This document shows positions 1-11,431 of a stretch of 64,000 nucleotides of DNA, one piece after another. The position numbers were made by a program, and so were the translations under genes. The notes under the pieces were generated by a model, which saw only the letters and a program-made list of their open reading frames with translations, had not been told where the DNA came from and ran no database searches. The DNA is from Exophiala sp. HKRS030 (lineage: Eukaryota > Ascomycota > Eurotiomycetes > Chaetothyriales > Herpotrichiellaceae). Numbering within the stretch: the first letter of the stretch is position 1; each line of letters begins with the position of its first letter. The stretch covers positions 5,397,665-5,461,664 of the forward strand of contig JAHWDD010000003.1 in NCBI GenBank assembly GCA_023897205.1, given 5' to 3'.

Positions 1-650
1 GGTAAGTATTTGTGCCTTGCAATTGCATCTCGCCAGGGTTGCCACCGAGAATTCGGACAACTCTGGTCCCGACATGCTCGACTTGTGGAAGGACAGGAAG
101 ATGACCCTTCTGGGCAGCCAGATAGTCGCTGAAGACCAGAGCGGCAGACTTTCGATCGTCTTTCCTCATACCTCAACTCACGCCTGGAGTTCCAAGTATT
201 GTCATTTGCAGCCAAAAGAGATCGTAAGTCGTCTAATGAAGAGGATACGTGTAACATTATACATGAAAGTGCAGAATCCAACCTCGCAGATGTGTTATCT
301 GGATTTTGGAAGAGAAAACATGACTATGTAGACGATTGCGCCATACTCTGGTATTTCTCCATCCGATGGCGGCAAGAATGTTCCATCGGACTCAAATGCC
401 ACACTCTCAAACGAACTTCTTTCCATGGCCTTTTTGGTATGATTGGCCAGAAGAGCCTACTCTACCGACTCCGAGAACCGATCCCGAAGGTATCCTGCCT
501 CTCCCCGATGTGAAGTCAGGCTCATTCGCAATTTTCGGATTGCGACCTCATAATACCGAAATGTTTCGGCGAATGTATCAGATGCGGCCATTGCGAAAGA
601 AATACGTCCTATTGGAAGGATCCGGTTTGAGGGCCATAGATTTGTAAAGC
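1..650 (+). other. Unresolved coding-like stretch at the left edge
   Basis: The left edge holds open stretches in all three plus frames that look more protein-like than random. Frame 1 is open from about 136 to 513, and a Trp/Pro-rich stretch runs in another frame from about 327 to 647, ending in TAA. The offset between them would fit one missing base or an unseen intron, as in the other broken genes of this window. I do not recognise the product, and no catalytic motif is visible. It could be the 3' end of a gene that begins outside the window and is transcribed toward the PKS. It could equally be a decayed remnant. It overlaps a candidate regulator site at 535-545, which argues mildly against a functional gene here. 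Confidence 0.3.
535..545. promoter_or_regulatory. AflR-type TCG-N5-CGA element upstream of the PKS
   Basis: The 11-mer TCGGATTGCGA fits the AflR consensus TCGSWNNSCGR at every position. It ends 344 bases before the PKS ATG. It also forms the right arm of a 7-base inverted repeat (526-532 and 539-545, 6-base spacer). An AflR-like zinc-cluster gene lies 11 kb away, so a regulator of the right class is present. Binding is inferred, not shown. Confidence 0.5.
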
Positions 651-888
651 TTGGTATCCATGTCTGTATAGAAATGATAGTAGCCTCCACAAGCTCACGT
701 AAACTCATGGCCCAAGAAATTGGTACATATTGCAAGCTGACGTGGTTTTGAAGGGTAGGATAATTCCTCAGGAATGACGAAGTCAGGGTTACAACCTATC
801 ACTAGTTGCACTGGACAGAGATCTTATCGTCAAGGCAGTAAGATAAACTAAGGCCTCCGGGCCTGAACCTGAGCTAAACGACTTCACC

Positions 889-3800
889 ATGGACAATGAA
901 AGCCAATCCTCAATGAGTTCTCTGGAGAATGATTATAGTGCAACAATACTTCTATTCAGCCACGAATTTCCGAGCGATGATGTACAGGCGCTGTTTCGTT
1001 CGCTACATAGACACAGCAAAGGCTTGAAATTTCCCCTACTTGCTGCATTCTTGACAGAATGTGGTCGAATTGCTAAAGAGGAGATCGCCAAATTACCCAA
1101 ACATCTACAAGAGGGTATTCCTACTTTTCAAACTGTCTTAGGGCTTGCCTCACATTTCGAGGAGCTGAAAAGAGGCCCGTTGGGTGGAGCTTGGGAAGGG
1201 GCTTTGCTTTGCATATACCAGCTCGCCACTTTGATTGGGTAAGTCAACCTTTGAGTGCCACCAGGCTAGACCAAGTTGCGCATCGAAGACGACCTGTATA
1301 CTGAGTTTATCTATACAGAGATTTTGAATCAAAGGGGCTAGCTTATGACCTCCCAAACCGCAATGTAACCGTGGTAGGTATGAGTATTGGCTTGTTTGCA
1401 GCAGCAGCTACCGCCGCGGCATCTTCGCTTGCAGATCTTGCCTACATGGGAGCAGAAAGTGTCAGGGTATCCTTCGCGTTTTGTGCACACGTTGGTCGAA
1501 CTTCCAACCTTTTGGAGACACGAGGTGTGGATGAGGCACTTCCTAGCTGGGCCTACGTCGTCACAGGTCTTTCAGCGGATGAAATTCAAAGGGAGCTGAC
1601 AACCTACAACGAGGAAACGGTAAGTGATAGAGTCTAATATCATGTGACTTCATTACACACAAGACTGTGCCATCACTTTACTACACCCGTGTCCGGGTAG
1701 ATACTGATTGACATTTAACAGACCACTTCGTTGCTTAACAAAGTCACCATCAGTCATACGGACAAAGCCTCGGTTGGCGTGACGGGGCCTCCTGCACGTT
1801 TGCATCATCTTTTTCGGCACTCAGATGTCCTGAAATATTCCAAACATTCTTCACTGCAGATTCATGGAGGTCTCTGTCATGTCTCAAACATCTATAACAA
1901 TGAAGATGTGGCGTCAATACTCAGTGCTGTACAGCTCCAAGCCTGGCGGGACAGGCATTTGAAGCTGCCATTGCTTTCGCCGTACACAGGGCTGCCTTTC
2001 CCCGCCAATACTGCTGCTCATCTTGTCGAGTTGATTGTCGAAGAAGCCTTGACCAAACCTCTTCACTTCGATAATCTCGTCGACAGTATCGCAAATATTC
2101 TATCCAGTCCAGGATTGCTTACCTGGAAGGTCCTGCACTTCCGAAATTCCATCATCTCCCACGGGCTCTTGTCGACTTTGGAAACCAGTCTGTCGAGGGT
2201 CAAATTAGAACGCCATGACGTGGTTGATTGGGTCAAGGGGGATCATGCAAGCCCTCCGCGCCTGGTGAAGGACTCAAAGCTTGCCGTGGTAGGCATGGCT
2301 TGTCGCATGCCAGGTGGCGCCAACGATACGGAGCTTTTCTGGCAACTAATGGTAGAAGGGCGTGACGTACACAAGAAAGTCCCATCTGATCGCTTTGATC
2401 TGGAAGCACACTTTGATCCAACTGGGAAACTGGAAAACTCCACCGACACCCCATACGGCAACTTCATCGACACGCCTGGAAATTTTGACCCCGGGTTTTT
2501 CAATATGTCTCCAAGAGAGGTAAGTTAAAATGTTACGGCCCCGTCCATTGGTGTCTGCAAAACGAGGACCAGGTATGTTTGCTAAAATTTTGGTCTTCGC
2601 GGTGGTTAGGCCGAACAGACCGACCCTATGCAGAGACTAGCGCTTGTGACAGCTTATGAAGCTCTCGAAATGGCCGGTTTCGTACCAAATCGGACGCCAT
2701 CGTCGAACACAAAACGGATTGGCACATTTTATGGCCAGGCTAGTGACGATTATCGTGAAGTAAACGCAAATCAGAATGTGAGCACGTACGGAATCCCTGG
2801 GACAGAAAGAGCATTCGGCAACGGTCGCATTAATTATTTCTTCAAGTTTGGAGGTCCAAGCTTCAACCTAGATACTGCTTGCTCGAGTGGTCTTGCTGCT
2901 GTACATGCTGCATGTACATCTCTCTGGGCAGGTGATTCGGACCTTGTCATCGCTGGGGCTTGAATGTTATCACTAACCCGGATATCTATTGCATGCTCAC
3001 CAAAGGACATTTTTTGTCAAAGACCGGTCAATGCAAAGTGTGGGATAAAGAAGCGGATGGCTACTGTCGCTCCGATGGTATTGGCTCCGTTGTCATCAAG
3101 CGCTTGGAAGACGCCGTTGCTGATAACGACAAGATTCTTGCTACCATCATTGCAGGAGCGACCAACCATTCCTGCGACGCTATCTCGATAACACATCCCC
3201 ATGTCGAGAACCAGAAGGAAAACTACCACCAGGTCCTCCTTCAAGCAGGCATCAGTCCCCTCGACGTAAGTCATGTTGAGCTTCACGGCACCGGCACACA
3301 GGCCGGAGACGCAGTCGAATCTCAGTCTGTCCTGGAGACATTTGCTCCGTTCACGCCCCGCCGGCGGCATGATCAGAGCCTAACTCTCGGAGCCTTGAAG
3401 TCCAACATTGGGCATGGAGAAGCAGCCGCCGGTGTTGCGTCACTGATAAAAGTGCTTTTGATGTATCAAAAAGGGCAGATTCCCCGCCATGTAGGGATTC
3501 ATGGGGTTATCAACCCTGTCGTTGCTAAACACCTCCAAAATCGCAATGCAGGACTAGTTTTCGAGACAACTCCATGGCCAAGGCCTGAAGGAAAAAACAG
3601 ATATGCCATTGTCAACAGCTTCGGTGCCCATGGTGGCAACACAACTCTTCTTCTGGAGGATGCGCCGAAGAAGGTCCCCACCAACACAGGCACAGATGAC
3701 CAGATCCAAAGCCATATCATTGCCATATCTGCCAAAAGCAAAATCTCTCTGAAGGGAAACATCAAAGACCTCTTGTCATTCCTGGCCCAAGAGCCGCGAG

Positions 3801-6680
3801 AAATACATCTCCTTCGCAATCTCTCATATACTTTAGTGGCCAGACGGATGCACCATTCACGTCGAATAGCAGCGACTGTGTCGACCATTGAAGATCTGCA
3901 ACGATTCCTCACGGCATCGGTGGAAAACTCCGATGATATAAGACCTGTGAATCTGTCTGCACCACCTGCTGTTATATTTGCCTTTACTGGCCAAGGCTCG
4001 TTTTACGAAGGAGCTGGTCAGCATTTGTTTCACAAATTTCCGACTTTCAAGGAAAGCGTATTGGGACTCGATCGCATCGTACAACAACTAGGATTTCAAT
4101 CAGTGCAGCCGGCTATCGAAGGCAGGTCAGCAACAATGGAGACCGGTATAACGTCGCCGGCTGTATCGCAGCTAACCATCCTCGTCCTTCAGATAGCCCT
4201 ACTCAAGTTTTGGGAGCTACTGGGTATCAAACCGGATGTTGTGATAGGCCACAGCCTTGGTGAATATGCCGCAATGGTAGCTTCAGGAGTTCTATCCGTC
4301 GCTGACGCCATTTTCCTTGTTGGCGAGAGGGCTAGACTGCTTGAGATCCACTCGAAGCCTGGTACACATGAGATGCTCTCTGTCCGGGCAGGCCTTCCAG
4401 CCATCAGCCGTGTTTTAGGCGAAAAGGTTCGTTACGAGGTTTCTTGCTTGAACACTCGTGATGAAACTGTCATCAGCGGCACCCAAGAGGCCATCGGTCT
4501 CATTCGCCAGTCTCTGGACGCTGAAGGGATCAAATATCTTGCACTTGATCTACCCTATGCTTTTCACTCAGCACAGCTGGATCCAATGCTGGACGCGTTT
4601 GAGAAAGTAGCAAGCCACGTCTCTTTCAAAGCTCCCATGGTCCCATTTATCTCACCCTTATTATCTCGATGCATTTTTGACGGGAAGACCATAAATGCGA
4701 ATTATCTGCGACGAGCATCTCGAGAGTCGGTCAATTTTTATGCGGGTTTGGAGGCAGCGATAGGAACTGGTGTTATTGATGAGAAGACAATCTGGATAGA
4801 GCTAGGACCACATCCTATCTGCGGTTCCTTTGCTCGTAAAGTCTTACCTCACATCAGGGCATTTCCTTCTTTGCGCAAAAAAGAAAACAACTTGATCACA
4901 GTCGCCGCAACTTTAGCTTCGCTTTACTCATATGGCTTACCTATCCGCTGGAGCGAGTACTATCGGCCAGACGAAGAATCCTATGATCTTCTTCACCTGA
5001 AGCACTATCACTGGAACGACAATAACTATTTTATTCCATATACTGGAACTTGGACACTGGAAAAAGCACATCAAGGTAATCCTCGAGGCTCTGTAGTCCT
5101 TTCTGCTGCTCCATCGATCTCGTCACTCCAAACAACCTCAGTACAACGAGTCGTTCTTGAGAGCATTCAAGAGTCATCCGGACGCTTGGTAGCAGTCACC
5201 GATATCCAACGCCGCGATTTTCTGGACGCAGTGCAGGGCCACACTATAAACGGTCGCGGTGTGGTTACTGGAGTAAGTCGCTCTATTGCCTGTCGTGCAC
5301 TTATCCACAAAGTTGTTGAACAGCACGGTCATAGGTTCTGGCGTTGCTAACCGTTCTCCTCTACAGTCTATCTGGGCAGATATCGCCTTCACGATCGGCA
5401 AGCACCTTTACGAGCGTCTCTACCCCGAAAGTGGCGAGGTGCATATGAATGTATCTAACATGGAAGTTTTTGAGTCCCAGATCCCACATAACGATAACGG
5501 AACCAACGCCGCGCCGCAGTTGTTCGAAGTCGAAGGGCTTCTTGACTTAGCACAATCATCGACAGCAATCAAATGGTACAAAGTGGGCCCAGATGGAACT
5601 CGCTCTGACCATGCCTTCGCATCCACCATCGTATATTACGAGGACTTGAAGACCTGGAAAAGTCAGTGGAGAAAGACTACACATCTTTTGACAGAACGTA
5701 TCGCCACTCTCTCGCAGTTAGCAGCAGCTGGACTGGCTAACAAACTATCCCGTAGCATGGTTTACCAGCTTTTTCGGAACGTTGTTGACTATTCCGATAG
5801 ATACCAAGGCATGCAGTATGTTGTTCTGCACGAGCTGGAAGCTTTTTCCGAGATCGAACTCGTTCCAGATCGCCACGGCTCCTGGCACACGCCGCCACAT
5901 TGGATAGATAGCGTTTTCCAGATGGCAGGTTTTGTGATGAATGGTAGCGACGTGACCAATACCCGGGACTTCTTCTACATCACGCCTGGCTGGGATGCAC
6001 TGCGACTTGCAAAGCCACTCGAAGCCAGCCAGCCATACCAGAGCTATGTTCGCATGTTTCCTTCTGAGAACGAACCAAACACTTTTGTTGGTGACATATA
6101 TGCGCTGCAAAGTGGAGAGGTCGTAGGTGTTTGTGAAGGTATCAAGTTCAGGAAAATTCCACGTGTGCTCATGTCACACCTTTTCTCAGGCGCGGGGAAA
6201 CAGCCCCCATCTTCTCACGTGGCGCCAGAGAAGGTCGCAAAATCAAGCGGCCAGAACCCAAAAAGGCCCAAAGATTACTCATCTCCATCACAGCATATGG
6301 TAGTTGAACCTGCGACAGATCACGGTCAGCATTCAGTGCCAGAGTCTGGTACGGTTCAGTCAATTACAGAGCCTTTCTCGGACCAGATGCCGAAGCACGA
6401 CCAAGGATCTGGCCTACCTAGACCCCAAAAGGGGTCCAATGAGACGATAAAATCAGAAGTTGTCATCAATTCACTGGCGCTTGTTGCTCGTGAGACCGGT
6501 ATCAACGTGAAAGATATCACAGATGATGCGTCCTTCACTGAGATGGGCATAGACTCTTTGATGTCTTTAGTCTTGTCCGAGAAGTTACTACGAGAGGTCG
6601 GTGTGGAGGTTAAGAGTTCGACCTTCTTAGAATGTCCCACCGTCGGCGAGTTTACAGAGTGGTTAACTCAATACCATTGA
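889..6680 (+). CDS. Non-reducing polyketide synthase (SAT-KS-MAT-PT-ACP), one frame lesion
   Basis: Iterative type I PKS that would build and fold an unreduced polyketide into an aromatic product. Exons deduced: 889-1238, 1319-1619, 1722-2519, 2610-5272, 5367-6680. All splice phases agree, giving about 1808 residues if the lesion is ignored. Domain order: SAT (about 1-380), KS (about 400-820; active Cys near 574 in DTACSSG, His in ELHGTGT and SNIGHGEA), MAT (GQGS near 937; nucleophile Ser near 1031 in GHSLGEY), PT (His near 1361 in GHTING; Asp near 1550 in WIDSVFQ), and one ACP (Ser near 1767 in GIDSL). It ends right after the ACP, with no thioesterase, cyclase or reductase. The SAT motif reads GMSIG, with Ser in place of the usual Cys. 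At the G4 run 2955-2958 the frame breaks: a TGA follows at 2961 while KS homology continues in the next frame. The product is unknown. Confidence 0.93.
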
Positions 6681-7189
6681 ACCTTGGAGGGATTTAGGCT
6701 GTTTAAGGAGTACCTACAAATAGACTTTATTTTATGATCATGATTACTTCCCCACGCTATCGCAGACAGCTTTTGGTCAAGACAATAGTGCTGTTGGTGG
6801 GAATCTCAAACCTAGATATTCCATGTCCCTTACGCAATCACGAACTTTCAGGCTCAGTCACATGGCATATAGGGATTTTAGCGTGTCGCCATCAACCCAA
6901 GTGATCTTCGTTGTCTCCTTACCCCGATCACCACTCCAGACACGTGCTTGGGTAGGTCAACGGGAGAAAATACAGAAAATGCATAAGTCAATGTTCTCGT
7001 ATGGACAGAAGAGAACAGCAGGCATATAGGGACAACCGTTCGCAATACACAGTCAACTCTGGAGTCATGATTTCCTAATTTGTGCTTTGACTATGACACA
7101 TGCTGACTTATCAACTTGCTGACGTTTAAATGAAGCAGCAGTCACTCCTGAGTGTAGTCCTGGCTCAATCCATTCACATCAATTGATTC
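6681..7189. other. Convergent intergenic region, PKS and antiporter ends
   Basis: About 510 bases between the 3' ends of the plus-strand PKS and the minus-strand antiporter. It must hold both 3' untranslated regions. I see no coding sequence or repeat that I can support. Confidence 0.6.
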
Positions 7190-9980
7190 CTAATTCAAAT
7201 TCTGCGTCGTACCGAACCCTGTCGTATCTGCACCCAATTCCTCTTTAGATTGCACTACCAGCATAAGCGTCGAAAGTGGCCACTCTACCATTCCAGTCAC
7301 GAATGATGCGGCTAGAGTACCCAAAACGCCGAGCCTTTTGCCATCATGTGAATTAGGGCTGGACAGTAACAGAGGCGCTTTCTCATTACGTCCGAGTATC
7401 ACAAGTGTGTCCCCTGACGCCTCTTTTGCGATGGCCGCAAGCATTGCTTTGGAAAGAGTCTCACCTTGCAGAATGTCAACAAAGTGTGCCCTAGTGCCCA
7501 GTTGGGCGGAAAGACGAGACTTTAACGTTATGAACGCGGAGTCAACGACGTTGTTCGGTATGGCTGCTGCGTTGAGCGCACGAAGATCCAAGATTTGTAC
7601 TTCGGCAGTGTTGATACAAGCAAATCGTAATACCAATCTCATGGCAGGTATATCGTCTTTGCCACCTATAAACGGGAAAATAATCCGATGGCGACGAAAT
7701 CCAGATGAGGCTACCCTTGACGTAGTATTTGTTGCCTGATTTGTCGGAACATTAGTTCGACCTTGGACGGGCGCCTTGTCTGAGATATGCGCTGTGAGCT
7801 CATGAGGATGGGTACCAAGCGCTTCATGATGTCCATGAAAGAGAGTATCGAGGTAGACCAGTACGCCAATGTTAAGGGAACCTCGAGCTCTGCTCAATAC
7901 TTGTGAAAGAAGGCTTGAAGACACGACATAGTTCCATGAATCGTCAACGCCAGTGTCATCCAGACCAGCATCCCCGATCTTTCCTGCCTCAGGCCAAGGA
8001 AGCAACACGAAGTCGGAAGCAATATCATGTGCTTTAGCGATTATTTCGTCGCTGAAGCTATGTTCCGGAACGATGGCAACTTGACAAGCCATCGAGATAT
8101 CCTTGGAGGTTCCAAAGGCAGTGAATGCACCAACAATGGGGTCTCGGGCCGCGAGAGCCTGTAATTCAGAGACTCTCATGACCGAAGATTCACGCTCGGT
8201 TAGCCGTCTCAGGCATAACCCGTGTACTGTCACGGAATCTTGTAGAACTTTGGTGTGTACTGCATTTGAAGGCTGTTGCTGACCAGGCAAATTGATTCCA
8301 TCATTTACTTGCTTGTTTCCATCGGGTCGCTTTTCATTCCGACCGGTCTGAAATCCAGAGAATTCTTCTTGGCCAGCGAAGTGATTGATGATTCTGAATA
8401 TCAGCGGTAGACTATCAAGGTTCACGTAGACAAGAAGCTTTTGAAACTCATTTGGCCGTCTCATCATATCCTCTGTGGCCTTGACTGCGTAGGTCCCATC
8501 GTATTTGGAGGTCTTTTTGCTGTTCCAGTTAATTTTTCCTTCTCTCCAGAGCTTGATCTTGGCTTGATACCACGGTGGATATAACCAAACCACCAGAGGA
8601 GTAGTCGCAAATGTGGTAACCAAAGCCATCACTACGAACATTGTGAATGTACGCTGGCTTAGGATTCGCGCCTGGAGGCCGATGTTCAACACGATCAATT
8701 CGACGAGTCCTTTACAAGACATGAGGCATCCAACAGTTAAAGATTCGCGCCATGCAAGTCCGTGAACTCGAGCTGCCACGGTGCCTCCAAAGATCTTTCC
8801 CATGAAAGCAACAGCACAAATTCCAACAACGTAACCCCATACAATCCCGCTATCAAGGAGACCTAGATTAGTATTCAGGCCAGAAAGAGCGAAGTAGAGT
8901 GGAAGGAGAAGGACCGAGACGAGATCCTCGATCTTCTCTTGTAGCTTGATAGCAAAAATACCATGCGGGCAGATCAAGCCAATGAGAAAAGCTCCAAATA
9001 TAGCATGTACACCAATAATCTGGGTGAAAAACGCTGAACTGAGTACAAGCATCACAGTAATTGCCACAACCGATTGTGTTGGCCCACCGTTAAGGCTTCC
9101 CGAGCGCCGAAGGATCCACAAAAAGATCCAGCGAACCGGAAATGTAACGAACAGACAGTAGCCTAGGCAGGCGAGAAGAATCCAGAGTGCTGTGAGACCA
9201 GCTGCGGAATTTATAAGCGCCACACAGAGGGCAAGAAGAATCCATCCAACAATATCGTTACCAATGCCGGCCGAGAGCACAATGATTCCGACTGATGTAC
9301 CGAGCAGGTTTAGAGAAGTCAGAATACGACATAGGACTGGAAACGCCTGTAATACTTATTAGTAAGTTTAAAGCGCGAATATTACAAAGCCTTACCGTAA
9401 TCGCCATGGCTATGCCAATGAACAACAAATAAACCGAAAAATCAATCTCTTTAACTCCTTCATCATATCGAAAGTCATGATATAACCCATATGCGATAGC
9501 AGCACCTAGGCCGAATGGTAATACCATACCAAGAGTTCCCACACTGAGGGCTATACGCCAATTTCTAGCCAGTAACCTTAGATCAACCTCAAGAGCAACA
9601 AGGAAGAGATAAAGAACGAGACCTATATTTGCTGCGAGGGAGAATGGAGGCATCGAAGCTGTAGGGAAGATATTTCTTGTGAACCCAGGTATCCTGCCCA
9701 TTATCGAAGGACCAAGGATAATACCAGTAATCACTTCTGCCATGACGGAAGGTTGATTGATCTTGGCCAATGGCCAATGAATGAGACGTGTTAGGCCTAT
9801 AACGATACTCGCTTGGATTATGAATAGCGTGATTGGGGTTTTGGGATCATAGGTGGTAGGCTTGATTCCTTCGAATACCCCTCCTTGAGATGGTGCTCGA
9901 TCGGTATTTTGTGCTGCCGCAGATGCAATGGTGGTGTTAACGGCAATGGTGACAAGGTCGGTAAAAGTGGAAGTCGACAT
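7190..9980 (-). CDS. K+/H+ antiporter of the CPA2 family, Kha1-like
   Basis: Membrane cation/proton exchanger, by analogy with yeast Kha1, thought to act in endomembrane pH and K+ homeostasis. Two exons on the minus strand, 9980-9396 and 9346-7190, are separated by a 49-base phase-0 intron, giving 913 residues, close to the usual family length. The first roughly 440 residues are very hydrophobic with about 12 membrane segments and carry family-like stretches such as GIILGPS, GIGNDIVGW and GVHAIFGAFLIGLI. The remaining half is a soluble cytoplasmic region, usual for Kha1 homologues. The gene is intact, with no frame lesion. It is convergent with the PKS. A TCG-N5-CGA element 279 bases upstream suggests co-regulation with the cluster, although the family itself is usually a housekeeping one, so it could also be a neighbour rather than a member. 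Confidence 0.9.
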
Positions 9981-11431
9981 ATTTCCTGTTCTGAGGATGA
10001 TAAGTGTGACAACGAAAAGAGACCAGGAGCCGACGATATCGTGTAGGCTCTGCCAACCCAGTACGTATAGTCGCTTTCTTGTACTTGACGGAGGCGAAGT
10101 CTCGCCGAAAGATTGCCTGGTTCAGTGCAAGTCCTGCTTCTTATCATTAATCGAGACAGAATAAGAGGCCTGGTGAATTTATCTCAACATCGTCAGTCTG
10201 GGAAGCACTGTTAACTCAATAACATAATGCGAATATGTCATCAAGTCATGAGAGCAAGTCGGAGTCCGATGTATCCACTTCATTCTACGATAGAAGCAGA
10301 AATGCGCACAGAAAGTGAAACAAAGTATCTGAAAAACCCTTTACACGGGAGCCCATAAGTGGATTATCCCGCCTCTTTAGCAAGAACTAAATCACTTGAG
10401 CTTGGTGTCCTCGTGGGGACGCGGTGTGACCATCTGTCGCCCGGAGTCAGACACCTCCTGAAGACTCACGCTAACTTTATCCAAAATATGTCTCTGCCCA
10501 TTAGACTTAGAAGAGAATATACCAAACCTCCTTCTCAGACTCGTACGGATACAGCCACCTGGAGAGGCTTCGAACTAGCATTGTTATGCTACCAGGATCT
10601 AGCTTTTGCATGATGATGTGGACAAACCTCACAGAGACAAATTCTTCTCCCTTGTATTTTTAAAGGATCAAACATTTAGTGAAGGCAGTTGTTTCATCCG
10701 CTCTGTGAATTACTGGAAGCCCCAGAGGACCACTTCCAATGCATAAAAGCTGGATTATATGAGCTAAACTAAGCTCACCAGCCGCCGATGGTGAATGGAA
10801 CAATAATGATGGGCTATTCGCTTCAAATACTCTCTGCACGTCCCTAAGGACGTATCCAATAACCATGTGGCGGCGAATGTTGATTTTGTCGTACTATCAA
10901 ACATAAGCCGCAAACTCATTTTGTACCTCATGGTAGAATATCACCGACAAAATCAGTTCAGACTAGAAAATTTGGAGAAAAAGGCGTATATGGTAATGGT
11001 TGTCGCTGTGAAACAGTGTGTGAGCAGCTCCATATGTGCGTAAGCATTTATTATTGCACAATGTTCAGAAAATCGTTAATCCTTGGGAAGCTTGCATGCT
11101 ACTATGGGATTTGCGAGCTCCTGCGCTCCAAGCAGCACCAAATACGTGGCACTTGTTGGCTGTTCACTGTCACGCCATTCAGAGACAACGCACAGGGGCG
11201 ATGACTAGAGCCTACCTTGCCTAAATGGGGAGAATGTCGTGAGAGCCACACTTTGGGTACGCTGGAACATACGTATGACGTCTACTGAGTCAATTCCACG
11301 GGCTTTCAACAATTTCAGATTGTATTCTGGTGAAATACGTTCGCTTTAGTCTAGCTTTCGTTTCAAACGGCTTAAAAACTCCCTGATAGTGCATAAAGTA
11401 GACGGAAGGGCCTAAACCAATCACAGAAGAA
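9981..11431. other. Intergenic: antiporter promoter and 3' flank of the zinc-cluster gene
   Basis: About 1.45 kb between two minus-strand genes. Its left part must contain the antiporter promoter, including the element at 10259-10269. The rest shows only short scattered ORFs with no recognisable protein and no clear repeat. Confidence 0.6.
10259..10269. promoter_or_regulatory. AflR-type TCG-N5-CGA element upstream of the antiporter
   Basis: The 11-mer TCGGAGTCCGA matches TCGSWNNSCGR fully and lies 279 bases before the antiporter ATG at 9980. It is nearly palindromic. It is one of four such elements found upstream of cluster genes; binding is inferred. Confidence 0.45.

Noticed and set aside
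2955..2963. Calling the PKS a pseudogene
   Set aside because: The same one-base lesion occurs in unrelated core-type genes, so error is at least as likely as decay. The break is reported but the gene is kept as a CDS.
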